Of a DNA stretch of 64,000 bases, positions 15,536 through 23,340 are shown piece by piece. The notes under the pieces were generated by a model. That model saw only the letters and a program-made list of their open reading frames with translations, had not been told where the DNA came from and ran no database searches. Numbering within the stretch: position 1 is the first letter of the stretch; each line of letters starts with the position of its first letter. The DNA lies in the NCBI GenBank assembly GCA_965204905.1, contig OZ242042.1, forward strand, positions 3,472,001-3,536,000, written 5' to 3'. The position numbers and the translations under genes were made by a program. This DNA comes from Bin87 sp965204905 (GTDB lineage: Bacteria; Chloroflexota; Dehalococcoidia; Lucifugimonadales; UBA3495).

Positions 15536-16777
15536 TTAGCGTTCTTCGGCAAGCATGGCTTGTAAGCGCGGGTGTAACGTGCTGACCAGGCGATTCAGAT
15601 GTTCACGCATCCAAGTGACCGCATCCTGAAAGTCGGCGCTGTCATTGCTTTCAGACAGGAACCCCAGATTACTGCGCCGGCTAAAACCGATGCGCGGTCG
15701 GCCAGCAGGGTTATTCCACTGCTCCAGGTCGCTGCCTATTTCCTGACGGAGCTCGTCAAGTGAGGAACTCAACTCATCGAAGATGCGAACGGCACGGGGT
15801 TGGTCTCTTCGCGCCATCAGGAAACAGCCCATTGCGCCCTGGCTGCGCGCCAAGAATCCGTCAAAGCACAAGGCCCAATCGCCATAGCCGGAGTTTTTTA
15901 CTGGCACATACAGGGTTGCGTCTTTGGTAGGAATCGGAACTGATACAGTAACGTCTGCAAAACTGTAATCTTGCATCACCACAGACCAGAATCTCAGGTT
16001 CTGCTCGTCCTGCTCAGAAAGAGTATCCTGCCGCTCATCAAAATCATCCACGCCAACATCCATCACGGAACCGCCCTCAACCACGAAGCGCTGCACAATT
16101 TCAGTCCGCGCCAAAACGCGGGGCTGCACGATAAGGCTATCCGCAGTGTCTCGGTAAAGCGCAGCCTCCACCATCGCCAGGTTGAAATGCAGGCCGCTGT
16201 ACCGCTGTACGAAGTCAACTATATTAGCGGCGCCTTCATGTATTCCATCGCCGATGATCAGCAGCAGAAATTCGCCGCGCCGCAAATGGCGCGTTACGTT
16301 GTCAACGAACTCCGCTTCGTTCAGATCCGGAAATTGCCGTCGCACCAAGTCGTAAACCGTGTTGCCACTTTGTCCGAGAGCCAACGAAACCTGCCGCTGT
16401 AAGTCTTCGTAGCCCCAGGATGCCAAGTCTTTAGCGTAGTCAAGGATCTGACCAATCACTTCACGCCGGGCTTGTGGATTGCGCCACAACTTGAACTCGG
16501 CCAACGTGAGCCGGCCCAAGTGATTAACGTACAGCGCATCAGCGTAGCCGGCTGGCAAGGCTAATTCCCTACAAATCGGGACTGCCGGAGCGTAGGCTGG
16601 GTCGATGGCTGCGATTGGCAACGCCTGGGGAAACTGGAACAACAGTTCCTGTAGAGTCGCTTCGTCAACGCCCCCGGACGACGCGCCGGAGCCCAAGGGT
16701 ACACGCCGCAAGACCTCGGGAGTAGCGCCGTTGCCAGTATCAACCCGTATCAAATCCCCGTAGGTCGGTGTCGTCAT
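15536..16777 (-). CDS. Putative PD-(D/E)XK nuclease-fold protein
   Basis: 413 residues. The segment YADALYVNHLGRLTLAEFK (about 81-99), followed by LWRNPQARREVIGQILDYAKDL, gives a D...E-x-K arrangement with the helix typical of RecB-like or restriction-endonuclease-like folds. The N-terminus (LRRVPLG...DEATLQELLFQFP) resembles other unannotated nuclease-like proteins of accessory regions. The C-terminal half is not recognised. It lies in a patch with an insertion sequence, a DUF6414-like gene and two HEPN-like genes. Nuclease activity is inferred; a DNA defence role is possible. Confidence 0.6.
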   Translation of the reverse strand: MTTPTYGDLIRVDTGNGATPEVLRRVPLGSGASSGGVDEATLQELLFQFPQALPIAAIDPAYAPAVPICRELALPAGYADALYVNHLGRLTLAEFKLWRNPQARREVIGQILDYAKDLASWGYEDLQRQVSLALGQSGNTVYDLVRRQFPDLNEAEFVDNVTRHLRRGEFLLLIIGDGIHEGAANIVDFVQRYSGLHFNLAMVEAALYRDTADSLIVQPRVLARTEIVQRFVVEGGSVMDVGVDDFDERQDTLSEQDEQNLRFWSVVMQDYSFADVTVSVPIPTKDATLYVPVKNSGYGDWALCFDGFLARSQGAMGCFLMARRDQPRAVRIFDELSSSLDELRQEIGSDLEQWNNPAGRPRIGFSRRSNLGFLSESNDSADFQDAVTWMREHLNRLVSTLHPRLQAMLAEER

Positions 16778-16807
16778 TTTTGGCTACTCCGCAGTAGTCG
16801 AGCGGGA

Positions 16808-17173
16808 TCACTCTGTCATCGCCAGCAGGTCGATTATGAACGAAAACACCACTGGCTGGTAAAACACCACGTCCTCCAGATCCAGCAGATCACCGTCGCC
16901 GTTCCTCTGGTACTCGAGAGTAATCAGGTAAGCCGCCATGAGCCCAACTCCGGGAGGGAGCTGCTGGTCCAGGCTGTCGATGAAGGGTTCCACATCGTCG
17001 TAATCCAGAGAACGCAGCTTGCGGCCATGAGAATGTGCAGCGTGGTGGATAGCCGCTTCGGTGGCCTTCCAGAGCAGGGTTGACGCCTCGCCGTGCTTAC
17101 CGCGCAGCAGGCTCAGGTCGGCTCGGTCGAGCAGCGACTGGATGTTATCGGGGATGATGTTTTTGGTGGTCAT
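16808..17173 (-). CDS. Small helical HEPN/PaREP1-like protein
   Basis: 121 residues from the ATG with AGGA upstream; an ATG two codons earlier is also possible. It contains LLDRADLSLLRGKHGEAST and LLWKATEAAIHHAAHSHG, an all-helical pattern shared with the next gene (ILLWRATEAALRDLADHYG) and with genes near 46 kb. These resemble PaREP1/HEPN-type helical proteins, some of which are RNase toxins or nucleic-acid binders. No clear R-x4-6-H active site was found. It is separated from the nuclease-like gene by only 30 bp. Confidence 0.55.
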   Translation of the reverse strand: MTTKNIIPDNIQSLLDRADLSLLRGKHGEASTLLWKATEAAIHHAAHSHGRKLRSLDYDDVEPFIDSLDQQLPPGVGLMAAYLITLEYQRNGDGDLLDLEDVVFYQPVVFSFIIDLLAMTE

Positions 17174-17227
17174 GGTCATCCTGCACGTTCTGCCAATGCG
17201 CGGTATGCTCGTATTACGATTATACGG

Positions 17228-17584
17228 TCATCTGGGCGTTTCATAGTATGAGCGGATGGTCTTTACGAATTGGTGGACGTCCGGGACGGAGTAGCGCATC
17301 TCCTCCCAGTCCTCGTAATGCCAGGTGGCGTTGCTTTGGAAGGACCGGGCGGCGAATAAGGCGACCACGTGCCAGTTGTCGATGTCGCGCTTGTGCTTCA
17401 CGTCCAGCCACTTGGCGAAGCGTATCAAATCGTCTTCGTCGTCGTGGGGCTGACCGTAGTGGTCGGCCAGGTCGCGTAGGGCGGCCTCGGTGGCGCGCCA
17501 GAGCAGAATTGAGCCGCCGTCGTGGTCGCCGAGGGAGATGGCCTGGTCGGCCAGGTCGAGGAGTTGCAGGGGATGGTAGGTCAT
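17228..17584 (-). CDS. Small helical HEPN/PaREP1-like protein, paralogue
   Basis: 118 residues. QLLDLADQAISLGDHDGGS followed by ILLWRATEAALRDLADHYG matches the adjacent small protein in layout (segments with LL.RAD/DLAD...LLWKATEAA), so the two are diverged paralogues. The rest is acidic and helical. Function unknown; a toxin-antitoxin or defence link is inference from the family resemblance and location. Confidence 0.55.
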   Translation of the reverse strand: MTYHPLQLLDLADQAISLGDHDGGSILLWRATEAALRDLADHYGQPHDDEDDLIRFAKWLDVKHKRDIDNWHVVALFAARSFQSNATWHYEDWEEMRYSVPDVHQFVKTIRSYYETPR

Positions 17585-17610
17585 GGCGGCCTCTCGAAGT
17601 TATAACAGCG

Positions 17611-17645
17611 TAGGGGCGATTCCGCCTCCGGCGGATCGCCCCTAC
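17611..17645. repeat. Palindromic intergenic repeat, family B variant
   Basis: TAGGGGCGAT-TCCGCC and GGCGGATCGCCCCTA flank a short centre, an imperfect inverted repeat between the HEPN-like gene and the oxidoreductase. Confidence 0.65.
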
Positions 17646-17673
17646 ATCGTAGCATGGTGGTGTCAGGAGGGGC

Positions 17674-20007
17674 TTAGCCGCCGTTCTGCTCCCACAGGGC
17701 TTCCAGCACCGCGCCTGGGTTCATGGGGAGGTTGGTCAGGCGGACGCCGGTGGCGTCGTGGATGGCGTTGGCGATGGCGGCCATCGGCGGCACGATGGGC
17801 ACCTCGCCCACGCCGCGCACGCCGTAGGGATGCCCGGGGTTGGGCACCTCCACCACCACGGTGTCGATCATCGGCAGGTCCAGCGCGGTGGGCATGCGGT
17901 AGTCCAGGAAGCTGGAATTCTGCATGTGTTCATCGGCGTTGAAGAAGTACTCCTCGTTTAGTGCCCAGCCGATGCCCTGCACCGCGCCGCCCTGGATCTG
18001 ACCCTCCACGTAGGACGGGTGGATCGCCGTGCCGGCGTCCTGGATGGCGGTGTAGCGCAGGATGTCCACCTTGCCGGTGTCCACGTCCACGGCCACGTCG
18101 GCGATGTGCAGCGCGTAGGCTCCGCCGACGCCCGTGGGCGACACGTTGGCGCGCCCGACGATGGGGCCGCCGGTGCCGTTGAGCCGGCCGGCCAACTGCC
18201 GGAAGGTGAAGCGCAGCTCCGGCTCCGACTTGTGCTGGATGACGCCGGCGTCGTATTCCACGTTCTCGGGGTCGATGTCCCAGATGCGGGCGGCGCGATT
18301 GATCATCTGCTGCTTGACGTCCTGGGCCGCCTCGTAGGATGCCCAGCCCGTCTTGAAGGCCACGCCGCTGCCGCCGGTCATGGAGGTCCAGCCGATGGAG
18401 TTGGTGTCGCCCACGGCGGGGGACACGTCCTCGGCGGCCAGGCCCAGCACCTCGGCGACGTGCATGGCGGCCACGGCGCGGCTGCCTCCGATGTCGGGCG
18501 AACCTTCGACGAGGCTCACGGTGCCGTCGGCCAGCACACTGACGATGGCGCTGGCGGGGCCGGTGCCGTTGAACCAGAAACCGCCGGCGACGCCGCGACC
18601 GACCTTCTTGCCCTCGGCTTCGGGCGAGCGGTCGATGGGCGCGTTCCAGTGGTCATGCTCGCGGCCGGCCTGCACGGTTTCCAGCCAGCCGATGCTGCCG
18701 AACTGCGGGCCGGTGACGCGGCGGTCACCCTGCTTGGCGCCGTTCTGGGTGCGGAAGTCCATCTTGTCCATGCCGATCCGCTCGCAGATCTCGTCCACGA
18801 CCGATTCCACGGCGAAGGCCGCGGCCGGCGAGCCGGGAGCGCGGTAGGCCGCCGTCTTGGGGTGGTTCAGCACCACGTCGGCCGCCTCGACTTTGCCGTT
18901 CTCGATGTTGTAGCAGGACAGTGCGCACTGTGCGCCGGGGTTCACCGGCGAGCCGGGGAACGCGCCGGCCTCGTAGTACAGCGAAACGTCGGCGGCGGTG
19001 ATCTTGCCGTCGTTGGTCGCGCCCATCTTCACGCGCAGGTAGCCGCCGGAGGTGGGGCCGGTGCCCTCGAACACCTCGGTGCGGGACATCTGGATTTTCA
19101 CGGGCCGGCCAGTCTTCTTCGACAGCACGGCGGCCACGGGTTCCAGGTACACCAGCGTCTTGCCGCCGAACCCACCGCCGATTTCCAGTTGGGTCACCAG
19201 CACCTTGGATACCGGTATGCCCAGGATGGTGGAAGTCTGGTCGCGGACGTTGAAGTGGCCCTGGCTGCTGCACCAGAGATGCAGCGAGTCGTCGGCGTTC
19301 CACAGCGCGGTGGCGGCGTGGGGCTCGATGTATCCCTGATGGACGGCCTTGGTGCGGAACTCGCGCTCGATGACCACGTCGGCCGCGGCGAATCCGGCTT
19401 CCAGGTCACCAATCTCATAGAAGTAGCGGTTGGGCACGTTGCCCACCTTGCCGTCGTCGCCCTCGCCCAGCAAACCGCCGGGGCGCACGCTGGGGTCATT
19501 CAGGTTGGCGAGACGCTCGTGGACCAGCGGGGCGTCGTCGCGCATGGCCTCCAGCACGTCCTGTACCGGCGTGAGCACCTCGTACTCCACGTCGATGAGG
19601 GCCAGGGCCAGTTCGGCCTCGTGGGCGCTGTCGGCGGCGACGGCGGCGATTGCGTGGCCCTTGTACAGAGCTTTCTCAGCGGCCAGGCAGTTGTTACTCA
19701 GGAACTTGGGGTTGATCATCGCGCCCTCGCCCAGGTCCAGGACGCGCCCGCCGGCTTGCGGCAGGTCGGCGGCGGTGGCGACGGCGTGGACGCCGGGCAT
19801 GGCCTCGGCCTTGCTGGTGTCGATGCTCTTGATGCGGGCGTGAGCGTGAGGGCTGCGCAGGACTTTGCCATAGAGCATTCCGGGCAGGCTGATGTCCGCC
19901 CCGTACTGCGCGCGGCCGGTCACCTTGTCGGTGCCGTCGTGGCGGACGGGCCGGCTGCCAATGACGCTATAGCCCTCGGTAGCGGCGGATCGTTGAGTGG
20001 TGGTCAT
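17674..20007 (-). CDS. Molybdenum hydroxylase large subunit (xanthine dehydrogenase/CoxL family)
   Basis: 777 residues from the ATG preceded by GAGGTGA; an open extension upstream overlaps the neighbouring gene and lacks homology. Domain order is typical: an Ald_Xan_dh_C-like N-part (SVIGSRPVRHDGTDKVTGRA), then the molybdopterin-binding part with EIGGGFGGKT, AYRAPGSPAAAF and the GVRGVGEVPIVPP segment carrying the base Glu. The AYRAPG loop replaces AYxCSFR, so it is not form I CO dehydrogenase; it should hydroxylate an aldehyde or heterocycle. No FAD or 2Fe-2S subunit gene is adjacent. A paralogue lies at 33856. Confidence 0.92.
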   Translation of the reverse strand: MTTTQRSAATEGYSVIGSRPVRHDGTDKVTGRAQYGADISLPGMLYGKVLRSPHAHARIKSIDTSKAEAMPGVHAVATAADLPQAGGRVLDLGEGAMINPKFLSNNCLAAEKALYKGHAIAAVAADSAHEAELALALIDVEYEVLTPVQDVLEAMRDDAPLVHERLANLNDPSVRPGGLLGEGDDGKVGNVPNRYFYEIGDLEAGFAAADVVIEREFRTKAVHQGYIEPHAATALWNADDSLHLWCSSQGHFNVRDQTSTILGIPVSKVLVTQLEIGGGFGGKTLVYLEPVAAVLSKKTGRPVKIQMSRTEVFEGTGPTSGGYLRVKMGATNDGKITAADVSLYYEAGAFPGSPVNPGAQCALSCYNIENGKVEAADVVLNHPKTAAYRAPGSPAAAFAVESVVDEICERIGMDKMDFRTQNGAKQGDRRVTGPQFGSIGWLETVQAGREHDHWNAPIDRSPEAEGKKVGRGVAGGFWFNGTGPASAIVSVLADGTVSLVEGSPDIGGSRAVAAMHVAEVLGLAAEDVSPAVGDTNSIGWTSMTGGSGVAFKTGWASYEAAQDVKQQMINRAARIWDIDPENVEYDAGVIQHKSEPELRFTFRQLAGRLNGTGGPIVGRANVSPTGVGGAYALHIADVAVDVDTGKVDILRYTAIQDAGTAIHPSYVEGQIQGGAVQGIGWALNEEYFFNADEHMQNSSFLDYRMPTALDLPMIDTVVVEVPNPGHPYGVRGVGEVPIVPPMAAIANAIHDATGVRLTNLPMNPGAVLEALWEQNGG

Positions 20008-20084
20008 TGGTTCACCTCGCAATGGTGTCAATGGGTGTGCATGATGGCGGCATATTACCATAGCGACGGGCCGCATCGTCTCGG

Positions 20085-20435
20085 TTAGTTCCGGTTTTTG
20101 AGCCGCTCCAGTTGCTGGACGGTTCCGGGCAGCTTCCAGTCCACGTACAGCAGCACGTGCTCCTTGATGGCCTCCTCGTGAACGCGGCACGAGAAGCAGG
20201 CCCGGTCGATGCAGAGGCCGTGGCGGGGACGCAGCGCTTCGCGCAGGTTGGTCAGCTGGTCGGCCAACTCGGCGTCGATGGGCTGGCCGTCCTGCGCCAG
20301 CGCCAGCAGGTCGTCCATCTGCCCGGCCAGCCGTTCCAGCAGTTCGTTGTAGCGTTGCAGCCCTTGCTCCACGAAATTACGCGGCTCGGTAGCCTTCAGG
20401 TAGGGAATCATCTGCATATCGGGAACGTCGGCCAT
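20085..20435 (-). CDS. Conserved hypothetical protein with Cys cluster
   Basis: 116 residues from MADVPDMQMIPYLKA. The middle is helical (YNELLERLAGQMDDLLALAQ). Near the C-terminus CIDRACFSCRVHEEAI has three Cys and one His that could bind a metal. It lies 77 bp upstream of the molybdenum hydroxylase and 46 bp downstream of the DUF1385 gene on the same strand, so it may belong to either transcript. Family not recognised. The longer open frame upstream is Arg-rich and unlikely to be coding. Confidence 0.6.
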   Translation of the reverse strand: MADVPDMQMIPYLKATEPRNFVEQGLQRYNELLERLAGQMDDLLALAQDGQPIDAELADQLTNLREALRPRHGLCIDRACFSCRVHEEAIKEHVLLYVDWKLPGTVQQLERLKNRN

Positions 20436-20481
20436 GCTGCACCTGCGCGTAGTGGATGGTGTCGTGGTTCGCTCGTCGGCG

Positions 20482-21453
20482 CTACTGTACCACAGACGGC
20501 TGGGCAGGCACGGCCTCGCTGTCCGCCGCCACCGCCGCCTCCATCGCCGCAATTGCCACCTCAATCTGGTCTGCGTCCGGCTGCCGCGTGGTGATCTGCT
20601 GCAACCACAGGCCCGGCGCGGATAGTATCTTGCCGAACCACGCGGTCCGGTGCGCGCCGGCGAACCGGATAATCTCGTAGCTGACCGCCGCGACTACGGG
20701 GATGGGCACGATGCGCGACAGCACCCGCCAGTACAGTTCGGACCCCAAAAGCGCGTCCAGGATGGCGAACGCCACCACCGACACGATGGCCACGGTGATC
20801 AGGAACGCCGTGCCGCAGCGCGGGTGCGGCGTGGGATGCTGGCGCACGTTGTCCACCGTCAGCGGTTGGCCGGCCTCGTAGGTATGCACCGCCATGTGCT
20901 CCGCGCCGTGGTAGGCGTACACGCGCCGGATGTCCCGCATCAGCGAGATGCCGGCGACATAGGCCACCAGGATCACCAGCCGGATGACGCCCTCAATCAG
21001 GTTGCTCACCAGCAGCGACCCGATGAACGGCTCGATCAAGCGCACCGCCAGCAGGGGCAGCACCAGGAAGATGCCGATGCCCAGCGCCAGCGCGATCACC
21101 ATGGTCAGGCCCATGGTCCAGTTGCTGACGGCGGAACTGCCATCCTCGCCGTCGCCATCCCCGTCGGCGTTGGGTTCCTCGGCAGCGATGATCGCCGAGC
21201 GTTGCAAGGACTTCATGCCCAGCCACAGCGTTTCGGCCAGGATCAGCACGCCCCGTAGCAGGGGAATGCGACGCATCCGCCCGGAGAACCGGCTGCTCAC
21301 CGGCTCGGTGGTGCAGAAAATATCGCCGTCGGGCCGGCGCACCGCCAGGCTGTAGTGCCGCACGCCGCGAATCATCACCCCCTCGATGACCGCCTGGCCG
21401 CCGTAGAGGGGGCGCGGCGATTCGGTATGTCCGGCCTGGGGCTGGCTACTCAT
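20482..21453 (-). CDS. DUF1385 (YqhQ-like) membrane protein
   Basis: 323 residues from MSSQPQAGHTES. DUF1385 hallmarks: YGGQAVIEGVMIRGVRHYS, the hydrophobic segments around 110-150 and 165-185, YHGAEHMAVHTYEAGQPL and HPRCGTAFLITVAIV. The HGAEH and HPRCGT motifs suggest a metal site. In many Gram-positive and Chloroflexi genomes the gene accompanies rpmE and translation genes, as here. The function is unknown. Its start overlaps the end of the upstream gene by 8 bp, which implies co-translation. Confidence 0.88.
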   Translation of the reverse strand: MSSQPQAGHTESPRPLYGGQAVIEGVMIRGVRHYSLAVRRPDGDIFCTTEPVSSRFSGRMRRIPLLRGVLILAETLWLGMKSLQRSAIIAAEEPNADGDGDGEDGSSAVSNWTMGLTMVIALALGIGIFLVLPLLAVRLIEPFIGSLLVSNLIEGVIRLVILVAYVAGISLMRDIRRVYAYHGAEHMAVHTYEAGQPLTVDNVRQHPTPHPRCGTAFLITVAIVSVVAFAILDALLGSELYWRVLSRIVPIPVVAAVSYEIIRFAGAHRTAWFGKILSAPGLWLQQITTRQPDADQIEVAIAAMEAAVAADSEAVPAQPSVVQ

Positions 21454-21853
21454 CCAGCTTGTACCACGCTTCCCGGAAATCCGCGTCCGTGAAAACTTCC
21501 GGCTGCAACCACAGCGCGCCGCCAAATTCGTCGTCCATGCGGCCGTCAACGCTCACGTCGGCGCGGGACAGCAGGTAGGTGACCGGGGTTTCCTCCAGGA
21601 TGCAGGTAGTAATCACCAGGTATTCCCAGTCCCAGTCCAGCGTGTCGAAATCGTAGAACCGGATCGCCTGGCTGCTTTCCTGGGAGTGGAACTTGAGCCG
21701 CACTTCGATGTCCTGCTCCGGCCGCCCGGCGATTACCTCGTCCTCGTTGGGGCTGCGGCGCGCGATGAAACACTGCCAGCCGTGCGCGGCCAGCCGCTCG
21801 GCCAGGTGGATGCGCCCGTACTCACGGACGGTCTTGGGAACGTAACGTGCCAT
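21446..21853 (-). CDS. Hypothetical protein
   Basis: 135 residues (MARYVPKTVREYGRIHLAER...). It is acidic and has no signal peptide or membrane segment. CFIARRSPNEDEVIAGRPEQ and FYDFDTLDWDWEYLVITTC are its most distinctive segments; neither matches a family I know. It overlaps the DUF1385 gene by 8 bp and is probably the first gene of that short operon. Confidence 0.6.
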   Translation of the reverse strand: MARYVPKTVREYGRIHLAERLAAHGWQCFIARRSPNEDEVIAGRPEQDIEVRLKFHSQESSQAIRFYDFDTLDWDWEYLVITTCILEETPVTYLLSRADVSVDGRMDDEFGGALWLQPEVFTDADFREAWYKLDE

Positions 21854-21896
21854 AACCTGGCTCCCTGTCTCCTCAGCCGTCCGAACTTTGCCACAC

Positions 21897-22013
21897 TGTC
21901 ATTGCGAGAAAGCCATCAGGCTTTCGCGGCAATCCCGTCCCGCTGCTGGACCGTCTTGCCTAAACGACTCTGCTGTGACGACGAGATTGCCACGCTGCGC
22001 TCGCAATGACAGA
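21897..22013. repeat. Palindromic intergenic repeat, family C (GTCATTGCGAG)
   Basis: The left arm starts TGTCATTGCGAGAAAGCC and the right arm ends GCTGCGCTCGCAATGACA; the centre contains GAGATTGCCACG. The same termini bound repeats at 27734-27826 and 30482-30572, and a right arm alone occurs near 57244. Confidence 0.75.
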
Positions 22014-22041
22014 ACAGGAATCTGGGTCAATCTCAACACGT

Positions 22042-22065
22042 AGGGGCGACCCATGGGTCGCCCCT
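22042..22065. repeat. Palindromic intergenic repeat, family B variant
   Basis: AGGGGCGACCCA and TGGGTCGCCCCT make a perfect 24-bp palindrome, 25 bp after rpmE; it could serve as part of its terminator. Confidence 0.7.
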
Positions 22066-22090
22066 GCCAAACGCGATGTCGGGATCGACT

Positions 22091-22294
22091 CTAGCCGTCC
22101 AGGTTGAACCGCCGGCTGAACCGCTCGATGCGTCCCTGAGTGTCAACGATGCGCTGCTCGCCGGTGTAGAAGGGATGGCACTTGCCGCACACTTCCACGC
22201 GCATGGCGGGCCTGGTGGCGCCGGTCTGGAACACGTTGCCGCACGAGCAGGTGACGGTGGCGTTGAAATACTGCGGATGAATCTCTGCTTTCAT
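22091..22294 (-). CDS. rpmE: Ribosomal protein bL31
   Basis: 67 residues. The zinc-binding (C+) form of bL31, with Cys16, Cys18, Cys36 and Cys39 all present (TCSCGN and VCGKCHPFYTG). It is a component of the large ribosomal subunit at the intersubunit bridge. It is the last gene of rplU-rpmA-rpmE, 16 bp after rpmA. The presence of the C+ form means ribosomal zinc storage is possible. Confidence 0.97.
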   Translation of the reverse strand: MKAEIHPQYFNATVTCSCGNVFQTGATRPAMRVEVCGKCHPFYTGEQRIVDTQGRIERFSRRFNLDG

Positions 22295-22310
22295 GGTGAT
22301 TACCTTTGCG

Positions 22311-22589
22311 CTATGCGGCTACGGCCTGCGCTTCAACCCGAGGATACACGCTGACCCGACGCTTGCCCCTGGCGGCCCACTCGAAGGTGACCTCGCCGTC
22401 GATCATGGCGAACAGGGTATAGTCGCGGCCCATGCCCACGTTGGTTCCGGGGCGGATGCGGGTCCCGCGCTGGCGCACGATGATGGAGCCGCCGGTGACG
22501 CGCTCACCGCCGTAGCGTTTCACGCCCAGTCGTTTTGCATTGCTGTCGCGGCCGTTGTTGGTACTGCCGCCGGCTTTCTTGTGGGCCAT
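22311..22589 (-). CDS. rpmA: Ribosomal protein bL27
   Basis: 92 residues. Starts MAHKKAGGSTNNGRDSNAKR, the conserved N-terminal arm that reaches the peptidyl transferase centre, with no extra cleavable N-terminal extension. GGSIIVRQRGTRIRPGTNVG follows. It sits 2 bp after rplU and 16 bp before rpmE. Confidence 0.98.
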   Translation of the reverse strand: MAHKKAGGSTNNGRDSNAKRLGVKRYGGERVTGGSIIVRQRGTRIRPGTNVGMGRDYTLFAMIDGEVTFEWAARGKRRVSVYPRVEAQAVAA

Positions 22590-22591
22590 GT

Positions 22592-22912
22592 CTAGCCTCC
22601 GGTCTCGATGCTCTGAATCTGGATGCGGGTGTAGTTCTGGCGGTGGCCCTTCTTCCGGCGGTACCGGGTCTTGGCCTTGTACTTATAGACGATGATCTTG
22701 CGGTCCTTGTAGTGCGACTGCACCTCGGCGACCACTTTGGCGCCGGGCACGTTGGGCGCGCCGAAGCGCATCTGCCCGTCGCGCGACACGGCGAGCACGT
22801 CGTCAATCTCGGTGGTAGCGCCGGCTTCAACGTCGAGCAACTCAACGTCGAGCACGTCGCCGGGCGAAACGCGGTACTGCTTGCCGCCCGTTTTTACGAT
22901 GGCATAATCCAT
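22592..22912 (-). CDS. rplU: Ribosomal protein bL21
   Basis: 106 residues. Starts MDYAIVKTGGKQYRVSPGD and carries the RNA-binding segment KYKAKTRYRRKKGHRQNYT. It is the first gene of the rplU-rpmA-rpmE operon, with a clear promoter just upstream. Confidence 0.97.
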   Translation of the reverse strand: MDYAIVKTGGKQYRVSPGDVLDVELLDVEAGATTEIDDVLAVSRDGQMRFGAPNVPGAKVVAEVQSHYKDRKIIVYKYKAKTRYRRKKGHRQNYTRIQIQSIETGG

Positions 22913-22938
22913 AATCCCAATCTCCCAAACGGCCTACT

Positions 22939-22968
22939 ATTGTAGGTTTGGGGGTGCGGGCCTGTCAA
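22939..22968 (-). promoter_or_regulatory. Sigma-70-type promoter of rplU-rpmA-rpmE
   Basis: On the minus strand TTGACA (22963-22968) and TACAAT (22939-22944) are 18 bp apart; the -10 box ends 26 bp before the rplU start. A short palindrome CCTAC-TATT-GTAGG overlaps the -10 box and could bind a regulator, but this may be chance. Confidence 0.75.
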
Positions 22969-23073
22969 GGCAAAACGTCCCACTCAAGAATCGCTGTATT
23001 TACTTGCGATCGGGTGCTTTGACGCCGGTTATCAGCGCGGTTAAACTGGCGGCTCCGAAACGGGCCATATTAG

Positions 23074-23340
23074 ATGCCATACCATGAACAGCTACCGCCG
23101 GATTGCCCTCCGCACGATGCGGTAGAAATCACCGAGCCGATCAAATTGTACAGGTTGGTAAAGAACTTGCCGCCGACAGCTGAAGACTTCGTGTCGTATC
23201 GGACTCTCAGGCCGAATGACGATTTCAGCGAGGACGAATGCAAGGCAAGCGGATTATCGGTTAGTGGTGGCGCACACAGGACATGGTGGCCTTACGCGGG
23301 ATACACAGTGAACACAGATTTGGGGACGGTCCAGCTATGA
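23074..23340 (+). CDS. Small hypothetical protein, first gene of a two-gene unit
   Basis: 88 residues (MPYHEQLPPDCPPHDAVEIT...). It has a conserved-looking core IKLYRLVKNLPPTAEDFVSY and a Trp-rich end, with no membrane segment. Its stop codon overlaps the next gene's ATG (ATGA), a sign of translational coupling. Codons are more AT-rich than in the ribosomal genes beside it. Family not recognised; a partner or immunity-like role for the next gene is only a guess. Confidence 0.6.
   Translation: MPYHEQLPPDCPPHDAVEITEPIKLYRLVKNLPPTAEDFVSYRTLRPNDDFSEDECKASGLSVSGGAHRTWWPYAGYTVNTDLGTVQL

Noticed and set aside
17672..20190. Extended start for the CoxL-like gene at 20190
   Set aside because: The extra 61 residues are Arg-rich, overlap the next gene and lack homology; ATG 20005-20007 has GAGGTGA before it.
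22933..22946. CCTAC-TATT-GTAGG palindrome as an operator
   Set aside because: Only 5-bp arms; noted with the promoter but not strong enough to stand alone.
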